36,578 nt of DNA from Actinomycetota bacterium (GTDB taxonomy: Bacteria; Actinomycetota; Actinomycetes; Actinomycetales; Microbacteriaceae), in assembly GCA_947454495.1 (NCBI GenBank), contig CANGKD010000004.1, positions 1 to 36,578 on the forward strand, read 5' to 3'. This document shows, in pieces, positions 8,077 through 17,048 of the stretch (within the stretch, counting starts at the first letter, position 1; every line of letters starts with the position of its first letter). Under the pieces are notes generated by a model. It did no database searches and had not been told where the DNA came from. It worked only from the letters and a program-made list of their open reading frames with translations. Position numbers and translations under genes: made by a program.

Positions 8077-9297
8077 ATGTCTGAAAAGCCGTGGGGTCGC
8101 GTCGACGCGGAAGGCAACGTGTACTGTCGCACGGCTGACGGCGAACGCATGGTGGGCGCATACCCAGATGTATCGGGCGACGAAGCTCTTGCCTTCTTTG
8201 AACGCAAATTTGCCGACTTGGCTCTCGCCATCTCACTCCTCGAGCAACGCCTCAAGCGCGGCGCACCCGCCTCTGATTTGCGCGCAAACGCGGAAACCCT
8301 TCGGGCCGGCGTCGTTGCCGGCCACGGCGTGGGTGACTTTGCCGGGTTACTGAGTCGTCTCGACTCTATTGACGCTTCACTGTCGAAGCTCGAGGAGGCG
8401 CAATCAGAGCAAAACGAAGAGGCCGCCGAGGCAGCCATCGCCGAACGCACGGCCATCGTGGAGAAGATGGAAGCCCTCTCCGGTTCGATTTCTCCCTCGT
8501 CCAATTGGAAATCTCTGACGACAACAGCCGACGGAATTTTTACCGAATGGCAAGAGCACCAGAAGTCGACTCCTCGGTTCCCGAAAGCCACGGCAAATGA
8601 GTTGTGGAAGCGATTCCGTGCTGCGCGGTCAACCATCGACCACGCGCGGCGATCTCACTTCGCTCAAGTTGATGCGAAGAACAAAGAGAGCAAGAGCGCC
8701 AAAGAAGGATTGATTTCGAAGGCGGAAGCGCTGTCAACCAAAGGCACCGCAGGAATTCCTGCCTACCGAGCTCTGCTCGAAGAGTGGAAGAACGCACCTC
8801 GGGCCGGTCGCAAGCTCGATGACGCTTTGTGGGCCCGTTTCAAGGCAGCCGGCGATGCACTGTACGCGGCAAAGGCGGCCGAGGTCGCTGCCGAAGACGA
8901 GTCCTATGCCGAAAACCTCAAGGTCAAAGAGGCGTTACTGATCGAAGCCGAACCGATTCTCACAATGACAGATCGAACCCAGGCTCGCAACGCGCTCAAT
9001 GCCATCTCAAAGAAATGGGATGCCGCCGGCAAGGTACCACGCAGCTCGGTCAAATCCGTCGAAGACCGTATGCGAAAGATTGAAGCTGCCGTTCGCAAGC
9101 TTGATGAAGCGCACTGGGATGCGACGAATCCCGAACGCCTCGCTCGCCAGTCAGAGCTCGCGACCGCGTTACATGACAAAATCGCGAAGTTGGAATCCGA
9201 GCTCGTTGTTGCAACGGCGGCAAAGAACTCGGCAAAGATTGCGGAATTGAACGTCGCAATCGAAACGCAAAAATCTTGGCTTTCCATCGTCAAGTAG
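8077..9297 (+). CDS. DUF349 domain-containing protein
   Basis: 406 aa from ATG at 8077. The track uses an in-frame TTG at 8071, but GAGAGAAG is better spaced for the ATG. The N terminus (WGRVDAEGNVYCRTADGERMVG) is the conserved actinobacterial start of this family. The rest is highly charged, Ala/Lys/Glu-rich and strongly helical, with repeated DUF349 units recognisable from pairs such as ELWKRFRAARSTID and ALWARFKAAGDALY around residues 180-280. No transmembrane segment or catalytic motif is visible. Function is not established; the helical bundle suggests a cytosolic binding or scaffold protein. It lies between the cyclophilin gene and relA, a conserved neighbourhood, so a stress-related role is possible but unproven. 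Confidence 0.88.
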   Translation: MSEKPWGRVDAEGNVYCRTADGERMVGAYPDVSGDEALAFFERKFADLALAISLLEQRLKRGAPASDLRANAETLRAGVVAGHGVGDFAGLLSRLDSIDASLSKLEEAQSEQNEEAAEAAIAERTAIVEKMEALSGSISPSSNWKSLTTTADGIFTEWQEHQKSTPRFPKATANELWKRFRAARSTIDHARRSHFAQVDAKNKESKSAKEGLISKAEALSTKGTAGIPAYRALLEEWKNAPRAGRKLDDALWARFKAAGDALYAAKAAEVAAEDESYAENLKVKEALLIEAEPILTMTDRTQARNALNAISKKWDAAGKVPRSSVKSVEDRMRKIEAAVRKLDEAHWDATNPERLARQSELATALHDKIAKLESELVVATAAKNSAKIAELNVAIETQKSWLSIVK

Positions 9298-9358
9298 CTT
9301 TTCCACAACCTTCGATACCCGAACAGCATCGGGCAATCCGTGTGGCACTCTGTCACGG

Positions 9359-9922
9359 ATGACGGCTCCCTACACGTGGCGAAATCTTGCCACTCCCGAA
9401 CAATTCAGCATGCTGCTCGACGGGCAACTTTGGCGCACTGGCCCCGTGCTTCATGAACCAGATTGCCCCGATGACACTAACTGGCGCGCACACGAGGCGA
9501 GCATTGATTGCCCACCCAATGTCGTCCTGGTCCGTTTGTCTGCCGCGTGGATTTGGAAGTGTCTCGATGCTCCCCCGGCGCGATGGCAGGTCACCTCGGT
9601 CGACCGTTCGCGTTTGCAGACAATGCCACACGCTCGTTTTGCCGTCTGCGACTTGAAGCTTGAGCCCCAGGATGTTCTCCGGCTGAGGAATTCCCGCGTC
9701 ACGAGTCCTGGGCGAACGGCCATCGACATCGCACGTTACGAAGAGCGCTTACTCGAAAATGACATCGCTCGATTGCTTCGTGACCTTCTCATCATTCATG
9801 GCACCACGTTTGGAAAGGTTGACGAAATCATTTCTCGAGTGGAGGATGCGCAGCACTTGCCCTACAAGCGACGCTGCCTTGAACGAATTGCCCGAGCGGG
9901 TCGACTCGATGAACCCGTCTAG
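9359..9922 (+). CDS. AbiEi-antitoxin-like protein of unknown function
   Basis: 187 aa. I recognise only a loose family pattern. LVRLSAAWIWKCLDAPP resembles the 'SAAWLHG' strand-helix of AbiEi/type IV antitoxin-like proteins, and RVTSPGRTAIDIARYE resembles their 'tsp.RTaiDlar' motif around residues 120-135. The C terminus is a basic helical region (LPYKRRCLERIARAGRLDEPV). No AbiEii nucleotidyltransferase partner is next to it, so a working toxin-antitoxin pair is not supported; such solo proteins are common in Actinobacteria. ATG at 9359 has no clear Shine-Dalgarno. Its stop shares bases with the stop of relA on the other strand (palindromic CTAG at 9919-9922). Confidence 0.75.
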   Translation: MTAPYTWRNLATPEQFSMLLDGQLWRTGPVLHEPDCPDDTNWRAHEASIDCPPNVVLVRLSAAWIWKCLDAPPARWQVTSVDRSRLQTMPHARFAVCDLKLEPQDVLRLRNSRVTSPGRTAIDIARYEERLLENDIARLLRDLLIIHGTTFGKVDEIISRVEDAQHLPYKRRCLERIARAGRLDEPV

Positions 9923-12165
9923 CCTTCGCTGACGCGGTAGACGTCATAGACAGAATCAATGCGCCGTACCGCACTGAGCAATCGATCGAGGTGAATCGGA
10001 TCCGTCATCTCAAACACAAAGCGACTGATTGCAACGCGGTCCTGACTCGTGGAGACGGACGCACTCAAGATGTTGACGTGATTCTCTGACAGTACGCGCG
10101 TCACGTCGCTGAGAAGACCGGAACGGTCGAGCGCCTCAATCTGGATCTGGACGAGATAGGTGCCTTTCGAATTTGGTGCCCATTCCACTTCGATTAATCG
10201 CTCGGCCTGAGTCTGCAAGTTTGCAACGTTGTGGCAACTTGCCTGGTGGACCGAGACGCCCTGTCCGCGAGTCACGAATCCCGCAATATCGTCGCCCGGA
10301 ACGGGGGTGCAGCACTTGGCGAGTTTCACGAGTATGTCGGGTGCGCCTCGAACGAGAACCCCCGAATCCCCCGAACGCGACGGACGCTGCTGTGACCGAG
10401 TTGGAACAACAAAGTCGGTTGTCTCAAGGTCATGCTCGGTGTTGAGTGACGAAAGAATTTTCTCGAGCACACTTTGCACAGAGACATGGCCCTCGCCAAT
10501 CGCGGCATACAACGCGCTCACATCGTCGTAGCGAAGCGCGGCAGTCACCGTGCCCAACGACTCGGGTGTGAGAAGTCGCTGCAGAGGCAGATTCTGCTTG
10601 CGCATGGCTCGCGCGAGCGAATCTTTGCCCTGTTCTATCGCCTCTTCACGGCGCTCTTTAGAGAACCAGGCCTTGATCTTGTTTCGAGTGCGGGTTGACT
10701 TGACGAAGCTCAGCCAATCTTGACTCGGTCCCGCGTCGGGATTTTTCGAGGTCAGGATTTCTACCACATCGCCAGTGGACAGCGTGCTGTCCAGGGTCAC
10801 TATTCGTCCGTTAACTTTCGCACCCATGGTGCGATGCCCAACCTCGGTGTGCACCGCGTAAGCAAAATCAATGGGCGTTGCGCCCTGCGTCAATCCGACG
10901 ACGCGACCCTTGGGTGTGAAAACGTAGACCTCTTTGGCACCGATCTCAAACCGGAGTGAATCAAGAAACTCCGTCGGGTCGTCGGTCTCGGCCTGCCAGT
11001 CATTGATGTGAGCTAGCCAGGCCATGTCGGTGTCTTGGACCGACAGTCCGTCACCCTTGTTTCCCGCCATCCGATCCTTGTACATCCAGTGGGCGGCAAC
11101 ACCGAATTCGGCACGATTGTGCATTTCGGGAGTGCGGATCTGCAGTTCGACAGCCCGCCCCTCCGGACCCACCACAGTCGTGTGGAGCGACTGATACAGA
11201 TTGAACTTTGGTGTTGCGATGTAATCCTTGAAACGGCCCGGCAGCGGATTCCAGCGCGCATGGATAAGTCCTAAAACGGCGTAGCAGTCCCGCACTGTTG
11301 GCACGATAATGCGAATGCCGACGAGGTCGAAAATATCGTCAAACTCGCGACCGCGTTGCACCATCTTTTGGTATATCGAATAGAACTGCTTTGGTCGTCC
11401 CGCGACATCACCACGTACTTTCGCCGTGCGCAGGTCTTCTTTGACTTCATTTGTCACTCGGGTGACAAAGTCTTCGCGCTGAGGCTGCCGGTCTGTGACC
11501 AGATTTTCTATCTCGGCGTAAATCTTTGGATGCAAGACGGCGAACGAGAGATCCTCGAGTTCCCACTTCATGGTCTGAATGCCGAGTCGATGGGCGAGCG
11601 GTGTGTAGATTTCGAGCGTCTCACGGGCCTTACGCTCAGCACTCTCTTGTGGCATGAAACCCCACGTCCGAGCGTTGTGCAGACGGTCTGCGAGCTTGAT
11701 GACGAGAACACGAATGTCTTTTGACATCGCCACAATCATTTTGCGCACGGTCTCGGCCTGCGCACTCTCGCCGTACTTGACCTTGTCTAGCTTCGTGACA
11801 CCATCGACCAACATCGCTACTTCGGGACCAAAGTCGGCGCTCACCATGTCGAGCGAGTAGTCGGTGTCCTCAACCGTGTCGTGAAGCAACGCGGCTTGAA
11901 TTGTCTTCGCACCGATGCCGAGTTCCGCAAGAATCTGGGCTACAGCCACCGGATGAGTGATGTACGGCTCACCGCTACGACGCAGCTGACCCTCGTGCGC
12001 GATTTTGGCTTTCTGATAAGCCTTCTCGATTCCCGAGACGTCGACCTTGGGATGGTGCTTACGCACGGTCTTGACGAGCCGGTCAAAACCACCGGACTCC
12101 TGGGTCCGACTGAAGAGTCGAGGAACAAGGCGGCGCAGCGCTGGTGTGGGTGGGGCATCAACCAT
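9919..12165 (-). CDS. rel: Bifunctional (p)ppGpp synthetase/hydrolase (Rel)
   Basis: 748 aa, full length for actinobacterial Rel. The HD hydrolase domain keeps its metal-site residues H71, H95/D96 (LLHDTVED) and D160 (KLADRLHN). The synthetase domain spans ~240-370, with GRPKQFYSIYQKM and NPLPGRFKDYIATPKFNLYQSLHTTV. A TGS domain starts at ~412 (VYVFTPKGRVVGL), a zinc-finger-like region holds KCCTPVPGD, and an ACT domain occupies ~668-748. Both the hydrolase and synthetase motifs are intact, so it should both make and degrade the alarmone during starvation. The ATG at 12165 has a strong GAGGAGG site. It lies 74 nt downstream of secF with no apt gene between them. Confidence 0.97.
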   Translation of the reverse strand: MVDAPPTPALRRLVPRLFSRTQESGGFDRLVKTVRKHHPKVDVSGIEKAYQKAKIAHEGQLRRSGEPYITHPVAVAQILAELGIGAKTIQAALLHDTVEDTDYSLDMVSADFGPEVAMLVDGVTKLDKVKYGESAQAETVRKMIVAMSKDIRVLVIKLADRLHNARTWGFMPQESAERKARETLEIYTPLAHRLGIQTMKWELEDLSFAVLHPKIYAEIENLVTDRQPQREDFVTRVTNEVKEDLRTAKVRGDVAGRPKQFYSIYQKMVQRGREFDDIFDLVGIRIIVPTVRDCYAVLGLIHARWNPLPGRFKDYIATPKFNLYQSLHTTVVGPEGRAVELQIRTPEMHNRAEFGVAAHWMYKDRMAGNKGDGLSVQDTDMAWLAHINDWQAETDDPTEFLDSLRFEIGAKEVYVFTPKGRVVGLTQGATPIDFAYAVHTEVGHRTMGAKVNGRIVTLDSTLSTGDVVEILTSKNPDAGPSQDWLSFVKSTRTRNKIKAWFSKERREEAIEQGKDSLARAMRKQNLPLQRLLTPESLGTVTAALRYDDVSALYAAIGEGHVSVQSVLEKILSSLNTEHDLETTDFVVPTRSQQRPSRSGDSGVLVRGAPDILVKLAKCCTPVPGDDIAGFVTRGQGVSVHQASCHNVANLQTQAERLIEVEWAPNSKGTYLVQIQIEALDRSGLLSDVTRVLSENHVNILSASVSTSQDRVAISRFVFEMTDPIHLDRLLSAVRRIDSVYDVYRVSEG

Positions 12166-12172
12166 GTTTCCT

Positions 12173-12224
12173 CCTCACGCCCATTATGCGCTGGAAAACG
12201 GGCGCCCGCTTCGCATGGGTGAGG
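12173..12224 (-). promoter_or_regulatory. Possible SD-sequestering stem in the relA leader
   Basis: On the minus strand CCTCACCCAT can pair with ATGGGCGTGAGG (10 bp with a 2-nt CG bulge) across a ~30-nt loop that contains palindromic GGGCGCCC. The 3' arm covers part of the relA Shine-Dalgarno GAGGAGG. A CATAAT hexamer at 12183-12188 could instead be a -10 element, in which case the 5' arm would not be transcribed from it. Speculative. Confidence 0.3.
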
Positions 12225-12239
12225 ACGCGCGTTGTCCGA

Positions 12240-13238
12240 CTAAGCGGAAACCGATTCCTGTTGCGAACGCTGTTCTGCCAACACTTTCTTATCGTGTTTG
12301 GCAATGACAGGTTCACGTTGGCGAAGCTGAGCGTACATCGGCGCCGCCAAGAACAACGTCGAATACGTTCCCACCGCGATGCCGATAAGGAGAGCCAACG
12401 AGATGTCGCGCAGCGTGCCCGCGCCAAGAACAAAAGCGCCGATGAATAGAATCGACGCGACTGGAAGAGCGGCGACGACCGACGTGTTGATTGATCGCAC
12501 GAGGGTCTGGTTGATCGCCAAGTTGACCTGCTGACCAAAGGTCTTGGTTTGATCGGCGCCGTTACCCAGTGTGTTCTCGCGAATCTTGTCAAACACCACA
12601 ACGGTGTCGTAGAGCGAGTAGCCCAAAATGGTGAGCAATCCGATCACGGCACCCGGCGTGACTTCGAATCCGGTGATGCCATAGATGCCGGCCGTGATGA
12701 TGACGTCATGGAGCAACGCAATGATGGCCACAAGCGACATCTTCCACGTGCGGAAGTAGAGCGCCATCACGATTGCAGCGAGAATCAGAAAGACAATGAG
12801 CCCTCGGATGGCCTGACTCGTGATGTCTTGACCCCACGTCGCTCCAATAAACGACGCGGTCACCTGTTCGGGCGTCACTCCGTAGTCGGTGGCAAGTTGT
12901 TGCCGAATCTGACGAGTTTGCTCATCTGTTAGCTGAGTCGTCTGCACGCGAATCGATTCGGTGCCCAGCGTAGAAACCTTGGCAGCGACATCAGGAACGA
13001 CAGCGGTCACCGCGTCAGTGGCTAATGCTTGGTCGCCACCCGGCACTCCCGAGACAACAAATTCAGATCCACCGGTGAACTCGATGCCGAAGTTGAATCC
13101 TCCTCGCGCAACCGGACCCAGAACGCTCACCAAAACGAGAAGCGTGGAAATGAGGTACCAAATCTTGCGGCGACCAACAAAGTTCACGGAGCGTGCGCCC
13201 GTATAAAGGTCGTTACCGAGGGAGGTCAAACCGGCCAT
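12240..13238 (-). CDS. secF: Protein translocase subunit SecF
   Basis: 332 aa. TM1 lies at ~26-45, followed by the extracytoplasmic P1 domain with the SecF signature NFGIEFTGGSEF (~69-80). Five further membrane segments run from ~140 to 300, including the conserved region TILGYSLYDTVVVFDKIREN (~203-222). SecF pairs with SecD to use the proton-motive force in pulling proteins out of the SecYEG channel. Its ATG overlaps the secD stop by one base (TAATG), so translation is coupled. The basic C-terminal tail (KHDKKVLAEQRSQQ) is cytoplasmic. Normal length; no anomaly. Confidence 0.97.
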   Translation of the reverse strand: MAGLTSLGNDLYTGARSVNFVGRRKIWYLISTLLVLVSVLGPVARGGFNFGIEFTGGSEFVVSGVPGGDQALATDAVTAVVPDVAAKVSTLGTESIRVQTTQLTDEQTRQIRQQLATDYGVTPEQVTASFIGATWGQDITSQAIRGLIVFLILAAIVMALYFRTWKMSLVAIIALLHDVIITAGIYGITGFEVTPGAVIGLLTILGYSLYDTVVVFDKIRENTLGNGADQTKTFGQQVNLAINQTLVRSINTSVVAALPVASILFIGAFVLGAGTLRDISLALLIGIAVGTYSTLFLAAPMYAQLRQREPVIAKHDKKVLAEQRSQQESVSA

Positions 13239-14950
13239 TAGTCGTCACCTTTCGTCGCAACGTCGGTATCCGACGAGGCAGCTTTGCGTTCGGCAATGGT
13301 CTGACGACGCGCAGCCTCTTTCGCAGACTTGGCCGCCTTGCCCGCAGACACACGAGCGGCCGAAGGTGCCGCGAATTGAGCCCGACCGCGATAAACCGCA
13401 CCTAGAGCGACCGGGTCAAGTCCGCTGAGACGGTGTCCACTCGCGAAGAAATTACTGCGACTGAGAAGTCGCAAAACAGGATGCGTGAAGAGCGAGACCA
13501 CAAACAGGTCAACAATCGTGGTGAGACCCAGCGTCAGCGCGAAGCCACGCACGTTTCCAACGGCGAGGATAAACAAAACACCGGCGGCCAAGAAGTTGAC
13601 GGCGTCTGAGGCCACAATCGTACGCACGGCACGGCGCCAGCCGTTTTCAACAGCCGACTCGAGCCCTCGTCCGTCACGCAACTCATCTCGAATGCGCTCG
13701 AAGTACACGATGAACGAATCCGCCGTGATACCAATCGCGACAATCAGACCGGCCACACCCGCAAGGGACAGACGGTAGCCCTCTCGCCACGACAGGAGGG
13801 TGACCAAGAAATACGTGATTACCGCAGCTACGGCTAACGAGAAGACCGTGACAAGACCGAGCGTTCGATACTGAATCAGAGAGTAGACGACGACCAAAAT
13901 CAGACCGATGAGGCCCGCGAGGAGACCACTCTGAAGTTGCGTGGAACCCAGTGTGGCCGAGATGGAATCAGAACTCTGCACCTCGAAACCGATGGGCAAC
14001 GCGCCGTACTTGAGTTGGTCAGCGAGGGTCTTGGCCGATTCCTGCGTGAAGCCTCCACTAATTTGGGGCTTTCCATCGGTGATCACGGCCTTCGTAGCCG
14101 GGGCCGAGATAACGTTGCCGTCGAGCACGATGGCAAATTGGTTGAGTGATCCTTGCAATCCGTTGAGGCGCGCGGTGATGTCCGCAAACTTGGCAGTACC
14201 TGCGCCGTTGAAAACGAGGTTCACCGCCCATTGGCCCGTCGACGAACCCGTCTGAGTCGTTATGAGTCCGGCGGTGGAGTCACTGATGTCACTGCCGTCG
14301 AGCTCCACGGGACCGAGAATGAACTTGACCGTGTTCGTGTCGTCACAGGTCACGAGCGGTTCGTCCGCGGGCGCGGCGTTGACTCCAGCCGCGGCATCTG
14401 ATCCACACGTAAACGCCAGATAACGCGACTGAAGCTCCGGTGTAATCCAGTTGAGGTCGGAACCATTCGACGGTGCGATGCTCGGTGTGTTTGGCAGACT
14501 CGGGTCATACGACGGCGTGATAGTTGCGCCGTCCGGTCCAATTTGTGCCGACGACGGTGCACCGGCAACAAGTACCGGGCGGAAATCCAACTTGGCGGAT
14601 GCCTGAATTCGAGCCAAGGTCTGATCATCGGGCTGCCCCGGAATCGACACGACGATGTTGTTGCTGCCTTGCGTGTTGATTTCTGATTCCGACACGCCAG
14701 CCGCGTCAATTCGCTGGCGAATGATGGACACAGCCTGGGTGAGCTGCTCGGGGCTAACCGTTTCTCCACTTTGCAACGTGGGCGTTAGAACAATCTGAGT
14801 TCCGCCTTCGAGGTCGAGGGCAAGCTTCGGTGTCCAGCTCGCTCCATTCCACAACACGCCCGCTCCATTTGCTCCAATCAGAGCAATGATGAGAACGAGC
14901 AGCCAGATGAGTGGACGCCATGCCGAACGGGTAGATGATTGCTTGGCCAC
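13238..14950 (-). CDS. secD: Protein translocase subunit SecD
   Basis: 570 aa. TM1 is at ~12-31, followed by LALDLEGGTQIVL (the D1 'DLxGG' motif, ~43-55). The large periplasmic-type region has an Ala/Pro/Ser-rich actinobacterial insert around 140-200, and five membrane helices fall between ~335 and 500, including IGITADSFIVYFERIRDELR. The C-terminal tail is long, basic and cytoplasmic (SAGKAAKSAKEAARRQTIAERKA at ~530-555). The start is GTG at 14950; the nearby sequence shows only a weak AAAGG site. It couples the proton gradient to late steps of Sec export together with SecF and YajC, its direct neighbours. Confidence 0.97.
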   Translation of the reverse strand: MAKQSSTRSAWRPLIWLLVLIIALIGANGAGVLWNGASWTPKLALDLEGGTQIVLTPTLQSGETVSPEQLTQAVSIIRQRIDAAGVSESEINTQGSNNIVVSIPGQPDDQTLARIQASAKLDFRPVLVAGAPSSAQIGPDGATITPSYDPSLPNTPSIAPSNGSDLNWITPELQSRYLAFTCGSDAAAGVNAAPADEPLVTCDDTNTVKFILGPVELDGSDISDSTAGLITTQTGSSTGQWAVNLVFNGAGTAKFADITARLNGLQGSLNQFAIVLDGNVISAPATKAVITDGKPQISGGFTQESAKTLADQLKYGALPIGFEVQSSDSISATLGSTQLQSGLLAGLIGLILVVVYSLIQYRTLGLVTVFSLAVAAVITYFLVTLLSWREGYRLSLAGVAGLIVAIGITADSFIVYFERIRDELRDGRGLESAVENGWRRAVRTIVASDAVNFLAAGVLFILAVGNVRGFALTLGLTTIVDLFVVSLFTHPVLRLLSRSNFFASGHRLSGLDPVALGAVYRGRAQFAAPSAARVSAGKAAKSAKEAARRQTIAERKAASSDTDVATKGDD

Positions 14951-15011
14951 AGAGGTTATCGCCTTTGGTGTCGTGAGGATTGGCGCCGATCACTCGGCGC
15001 AAAACGGTCGG

Positions 15012-15311
15012 TTACTTCTTGGCCTCGTCTGCCGCGGGAGCGTCGACCGACTCGATGACGCGAACAACTGCCTGGCGCGCAACCGTCATGGTTGTTTTCG
15101 GTGAAATCTCGAGAACGACCTTGTTCTCTTCTTCGTCGATGGACTTTACCGTGGCGTACACGCCGAAGCTGGTCATGACGGATGCGCCGGCAACGACGCG
15201 CTTCTGCAGCTCAAGAGCGTCTTTCTGACGCTTGCGACCATTACGGATCATGAAGATGACCAAGACGCCGAGCACGGCAATCATGAGGATTGTGGTGAAG
15301 TCGAATTGCAT
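15012..15311 (-). CDS. yajC: Preprotein translocase accessory subunit YajC
   Basis: 99 aa. An N-terminal membrane helix (TTILMIAVLGVLVIFMIRN, ~6-22) is followed by a basic stretch and the YajC soluble domain (KRVVAGASVMTSFGVYATVKSID ... NKVVLEISPKTTMTVARQAVVRV). The family 'vGdeVvTigGiyG.V' pattern is modified here to ASVMTSFGVYATV, as in other actinobacteria. YajC associates with SecDF. It sits 61 nt upstream of secD and 76 nt downstream of ruvB on the same strand, the conserved actinobacterial order. The start is ATG at 15311, without a strong Shine-Dalgarno. Confidence 0.95.
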   Translation of the reverse strand: MQFDFTTILMIAVLGVLVIFMIRNGRKRQKDALELQKRVVAGASVMTSFGVYATVKSIDEEENKVVLEISPKTTMTVARQAVVRVIESVDAPAADEAKK

Positions 15312-15387
15312 TTTCGTTGAGCTACTTTCGTTAACGAGTAAGGCGCGAATGCGCCCGTTCAGTATAGGTCACTGCACCGGGCTCGAT

Positions 15388-16407
15388 TTAGAACAGGGCC
15401 CCCGTCGCAGGAGGAGTCCGGCCCAAATGCTCATAGGCCGCATCCGTCGCAATTCGGCCCCGAGCAGTGCGCGTGATGAGTCCTTCGCGAATAAGAAACG
15501 GCTCGACGACGGCTTCAATTGTCTCGGCATCTTCGCCAATAGATACGGCAAGCGAACTCAAACCAACAGGTCCGCCCCGGAACCGCACGACAAGTGCTTC
15601 GAGCACCGATCGGTCGAGACGATCAAGCCCGCGTTTGTCAACGTCGTACAGGGTGAGCGCCGCATCCGCCGCCACGTCTGGAGGAGTGTGGGGATGCACC
15701 TCGAGGTAGTCCCGGACACGCCGAAGGAGACGATTCGCTATGCGAGGAGTACCTCGGGAACGACGCGCTATTTCACGTAGCGCGTCGGACGGCAGATTAA
15801 CCTCGAGCAATGCGGCCGAGCGAAACACCACTTGCTCGAGTTCTTCTGTTGAATAAAACTCGAGATGACCGGTAAACCCGAACCGGTCGCGCAAAGGGCT
15901 GGCCAGCAAACCTGTGCGTGTCGTTGCTCCGACAAGTGTGAAGGCTGGAAGCTCAAGCGGAATCGATGTTGCGCCAACGCCCTTGCCGACCATGATGTCG
16001 ATACGAAAATCTTCCATCGCGAGATAGAGCATCTCTTCTGCCGATTTCGCCATGCGATGAATCTCATCAATGAAGAGCACGTCACCGGGCTGCAACGACG
16101 ACAAAAGGGCAGCCAAGTCACCGGCATGCGCTATCGCAGGCCCACTCGACAAACGCAAGGGCCGGTTGCTCTCTCGAGCAACGATCATGGCGAGAGTCGT
16201 CTTTCCGAGACCGGGCGGTCCAGCCAGCAACACGTGATCCGGGGCGCGACCAGCCGAATCAGCGGCTTTGAGCAGGAGACCGAGCTGGCCCACGACCTTG
16301 GACTGTCCAACGAAATCCCGCAGAGAATCTGGACGCAATGCGCCTTCAAACGCCACTTCACCGGGGTCTGTGGGTTCCGGATGCACGATCTCCGGCATTT
16401 CGGTCAT
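15388..16407 (-). CDS. ruvB: Holliday junction branch migration helicase RuvB
   Basis: 339 aa. AAA+ domain with Walker A GPPGLGKT at 63-70, Walker [11 protein letters not shown], sensor 1 [11 protein letters not shown] and the RuvB-specific arginine-finger region ([16 protein letters not shown]). The C-terminal winged helix has [20 protein letters not shown] and ends [12 protein letters not shown]. RuvB hexamers drive branch migration of Holliday junctions bound by RuvA. Its ATG overlaps the ruvA stop (ATGA), indicating coupling. Usual length and motif content. Confidence 0.98.
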   Translation of the reverse strand: MTEMPEIVHPEPTDPGEVAFEGALRPDSLRDFVGQSKVVGQLGLLLKAADSAGRAPDHVLLAGPPGLGKTTLAMIVARESNRPLRLSSGPAIAHAGDLAALLSSLQPGDVLFIDEIHRMAKSAEEMLYLAMEDFRIDIMVGKGVGATSIPLELPAFTLVGATTRTGLLASPLRDRFGFTGHLEFYSTEELEQVVFRSAALLEVNLPSDALREIARRSRGTPRIANRLLRRVRDYLEVHPHTPPDVAADAALTLYDVDKRGLDRLDRSVLEALVVRFRGGPVGLSSLAVSIGEDAETIEAVVEPFLIREGLITRTARGRIATDAAYEHLGRTPPATGALF

Positions 16408-17036
16408 GCCCGGGTTCCCGGCGAACCGAGTTCGGTGAGTGCCGCGCGCAACATCGAGGCTGCATCCGCTGACGCGACGCCACCACCGAGCCGATTAACT
16501 ACATCCGCGGCAACTTTTTCGTTCCAGCCCAATCCCACCAGCGCAGCGATGACCTGAACGCTCGCCGCACCAGAAGGCGCAAGAGCCGAGACGTCAACAC
16601 TGTCGGCATCAGCCGCGCCGAAATCACCTTCGACGAGGTGTGACAATCGCCCAGCCAGTGAGACCACCACAAGCTTGGCGGTCTTGGGTCCTATCCCCGA
16701 GACTTTTCGAAATGGTGCGTCGTCCTCCGCGACGACCGCCGCGAATATTTCGCGCGGACCCATGTGACTCAAGACCGCAAGTGCCGACCGTGGTCCGATA
16801 CCGCTCACGGTCAACAGTGCCTCGAAGATTCCCTGTTCTGCAGAAGTCGCGAACCCAAACAACTGCATCGAGTCCTCGCGCACGATGAGAGTAGTCGAAA
16901 ACATTGCCGACTCGCCGACGTGGAGCGAACGCGCGTGAAGAGGAGTCAACGCAACGGCATATCCCACTCCCCCCACGTCGATAACGCAACCGGACGACGT
17001 GAGCACGGCAATTTCTCCTCGAAGCGACGCAATCAC
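16404..17036 (-). CDS. ruvA: Holliday junction DNA-binding protein RuvA
   Basis: 210 aa. Domain I begins [12 protein letters not shown], the two helix-hairpin-helix motifs fall in domain II ([16 protein letters not shown] and [16 protein letters not shown]), and the C-terminal domain III that contacts RuvB is present ([19 protein letters not shown]). The linker between domains II and III is longish. RuvA tetramers hold the four-way junction in a square-planar form. The start is GTG at 17036. The hexamer TAGTCT ends 6 nt before it and contains the ruvC stop codon, suggesting that ruvAB can be transcribed as a leaderless mRNA separately from ruvC. Confidence 0.97.
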   Translation of the reverse strand: MIASLRGEIAVLTSSGCVIDVGGVGYAVALTPLHARSLHVGESAMFSTTLIVREDSMQLFGFATSAEQGIFEALLTVSGIGPRSALAVLSHMGPREIFAAVVAEDDAPFRKVSGIGPKTAKLVVVSLAGRLSHLVEGDFGAADADSVDVSALAPSGAASVQVIAALVGLGWNEKVAADVVNRLGGGVASADAASMLRAALTELGSPGTRA

Positions 17037-17042
17037 GACTGA

Positions 17043-17048
17043 AGACTA
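17043..17048 (-). promoter_or_regulatory. -10 element for a leaderless ruvA transcript, overlapping the ruvC stop
   Basis: Minus-strand TAGTCT, 6 nt, then GTG of ruvA. Its first three bases are the ruvC stop codon TAG. No Shine-Dalgarno precedes ruvA. Confidence 0.55.

Noticed and set aside
9359-9922. Complete type IV toxin-antitoxin module
   Set aside because: No AbiEii-type nucleotidyltransferase gene is adjacent; only a weak antitoxin-like pattern is present.
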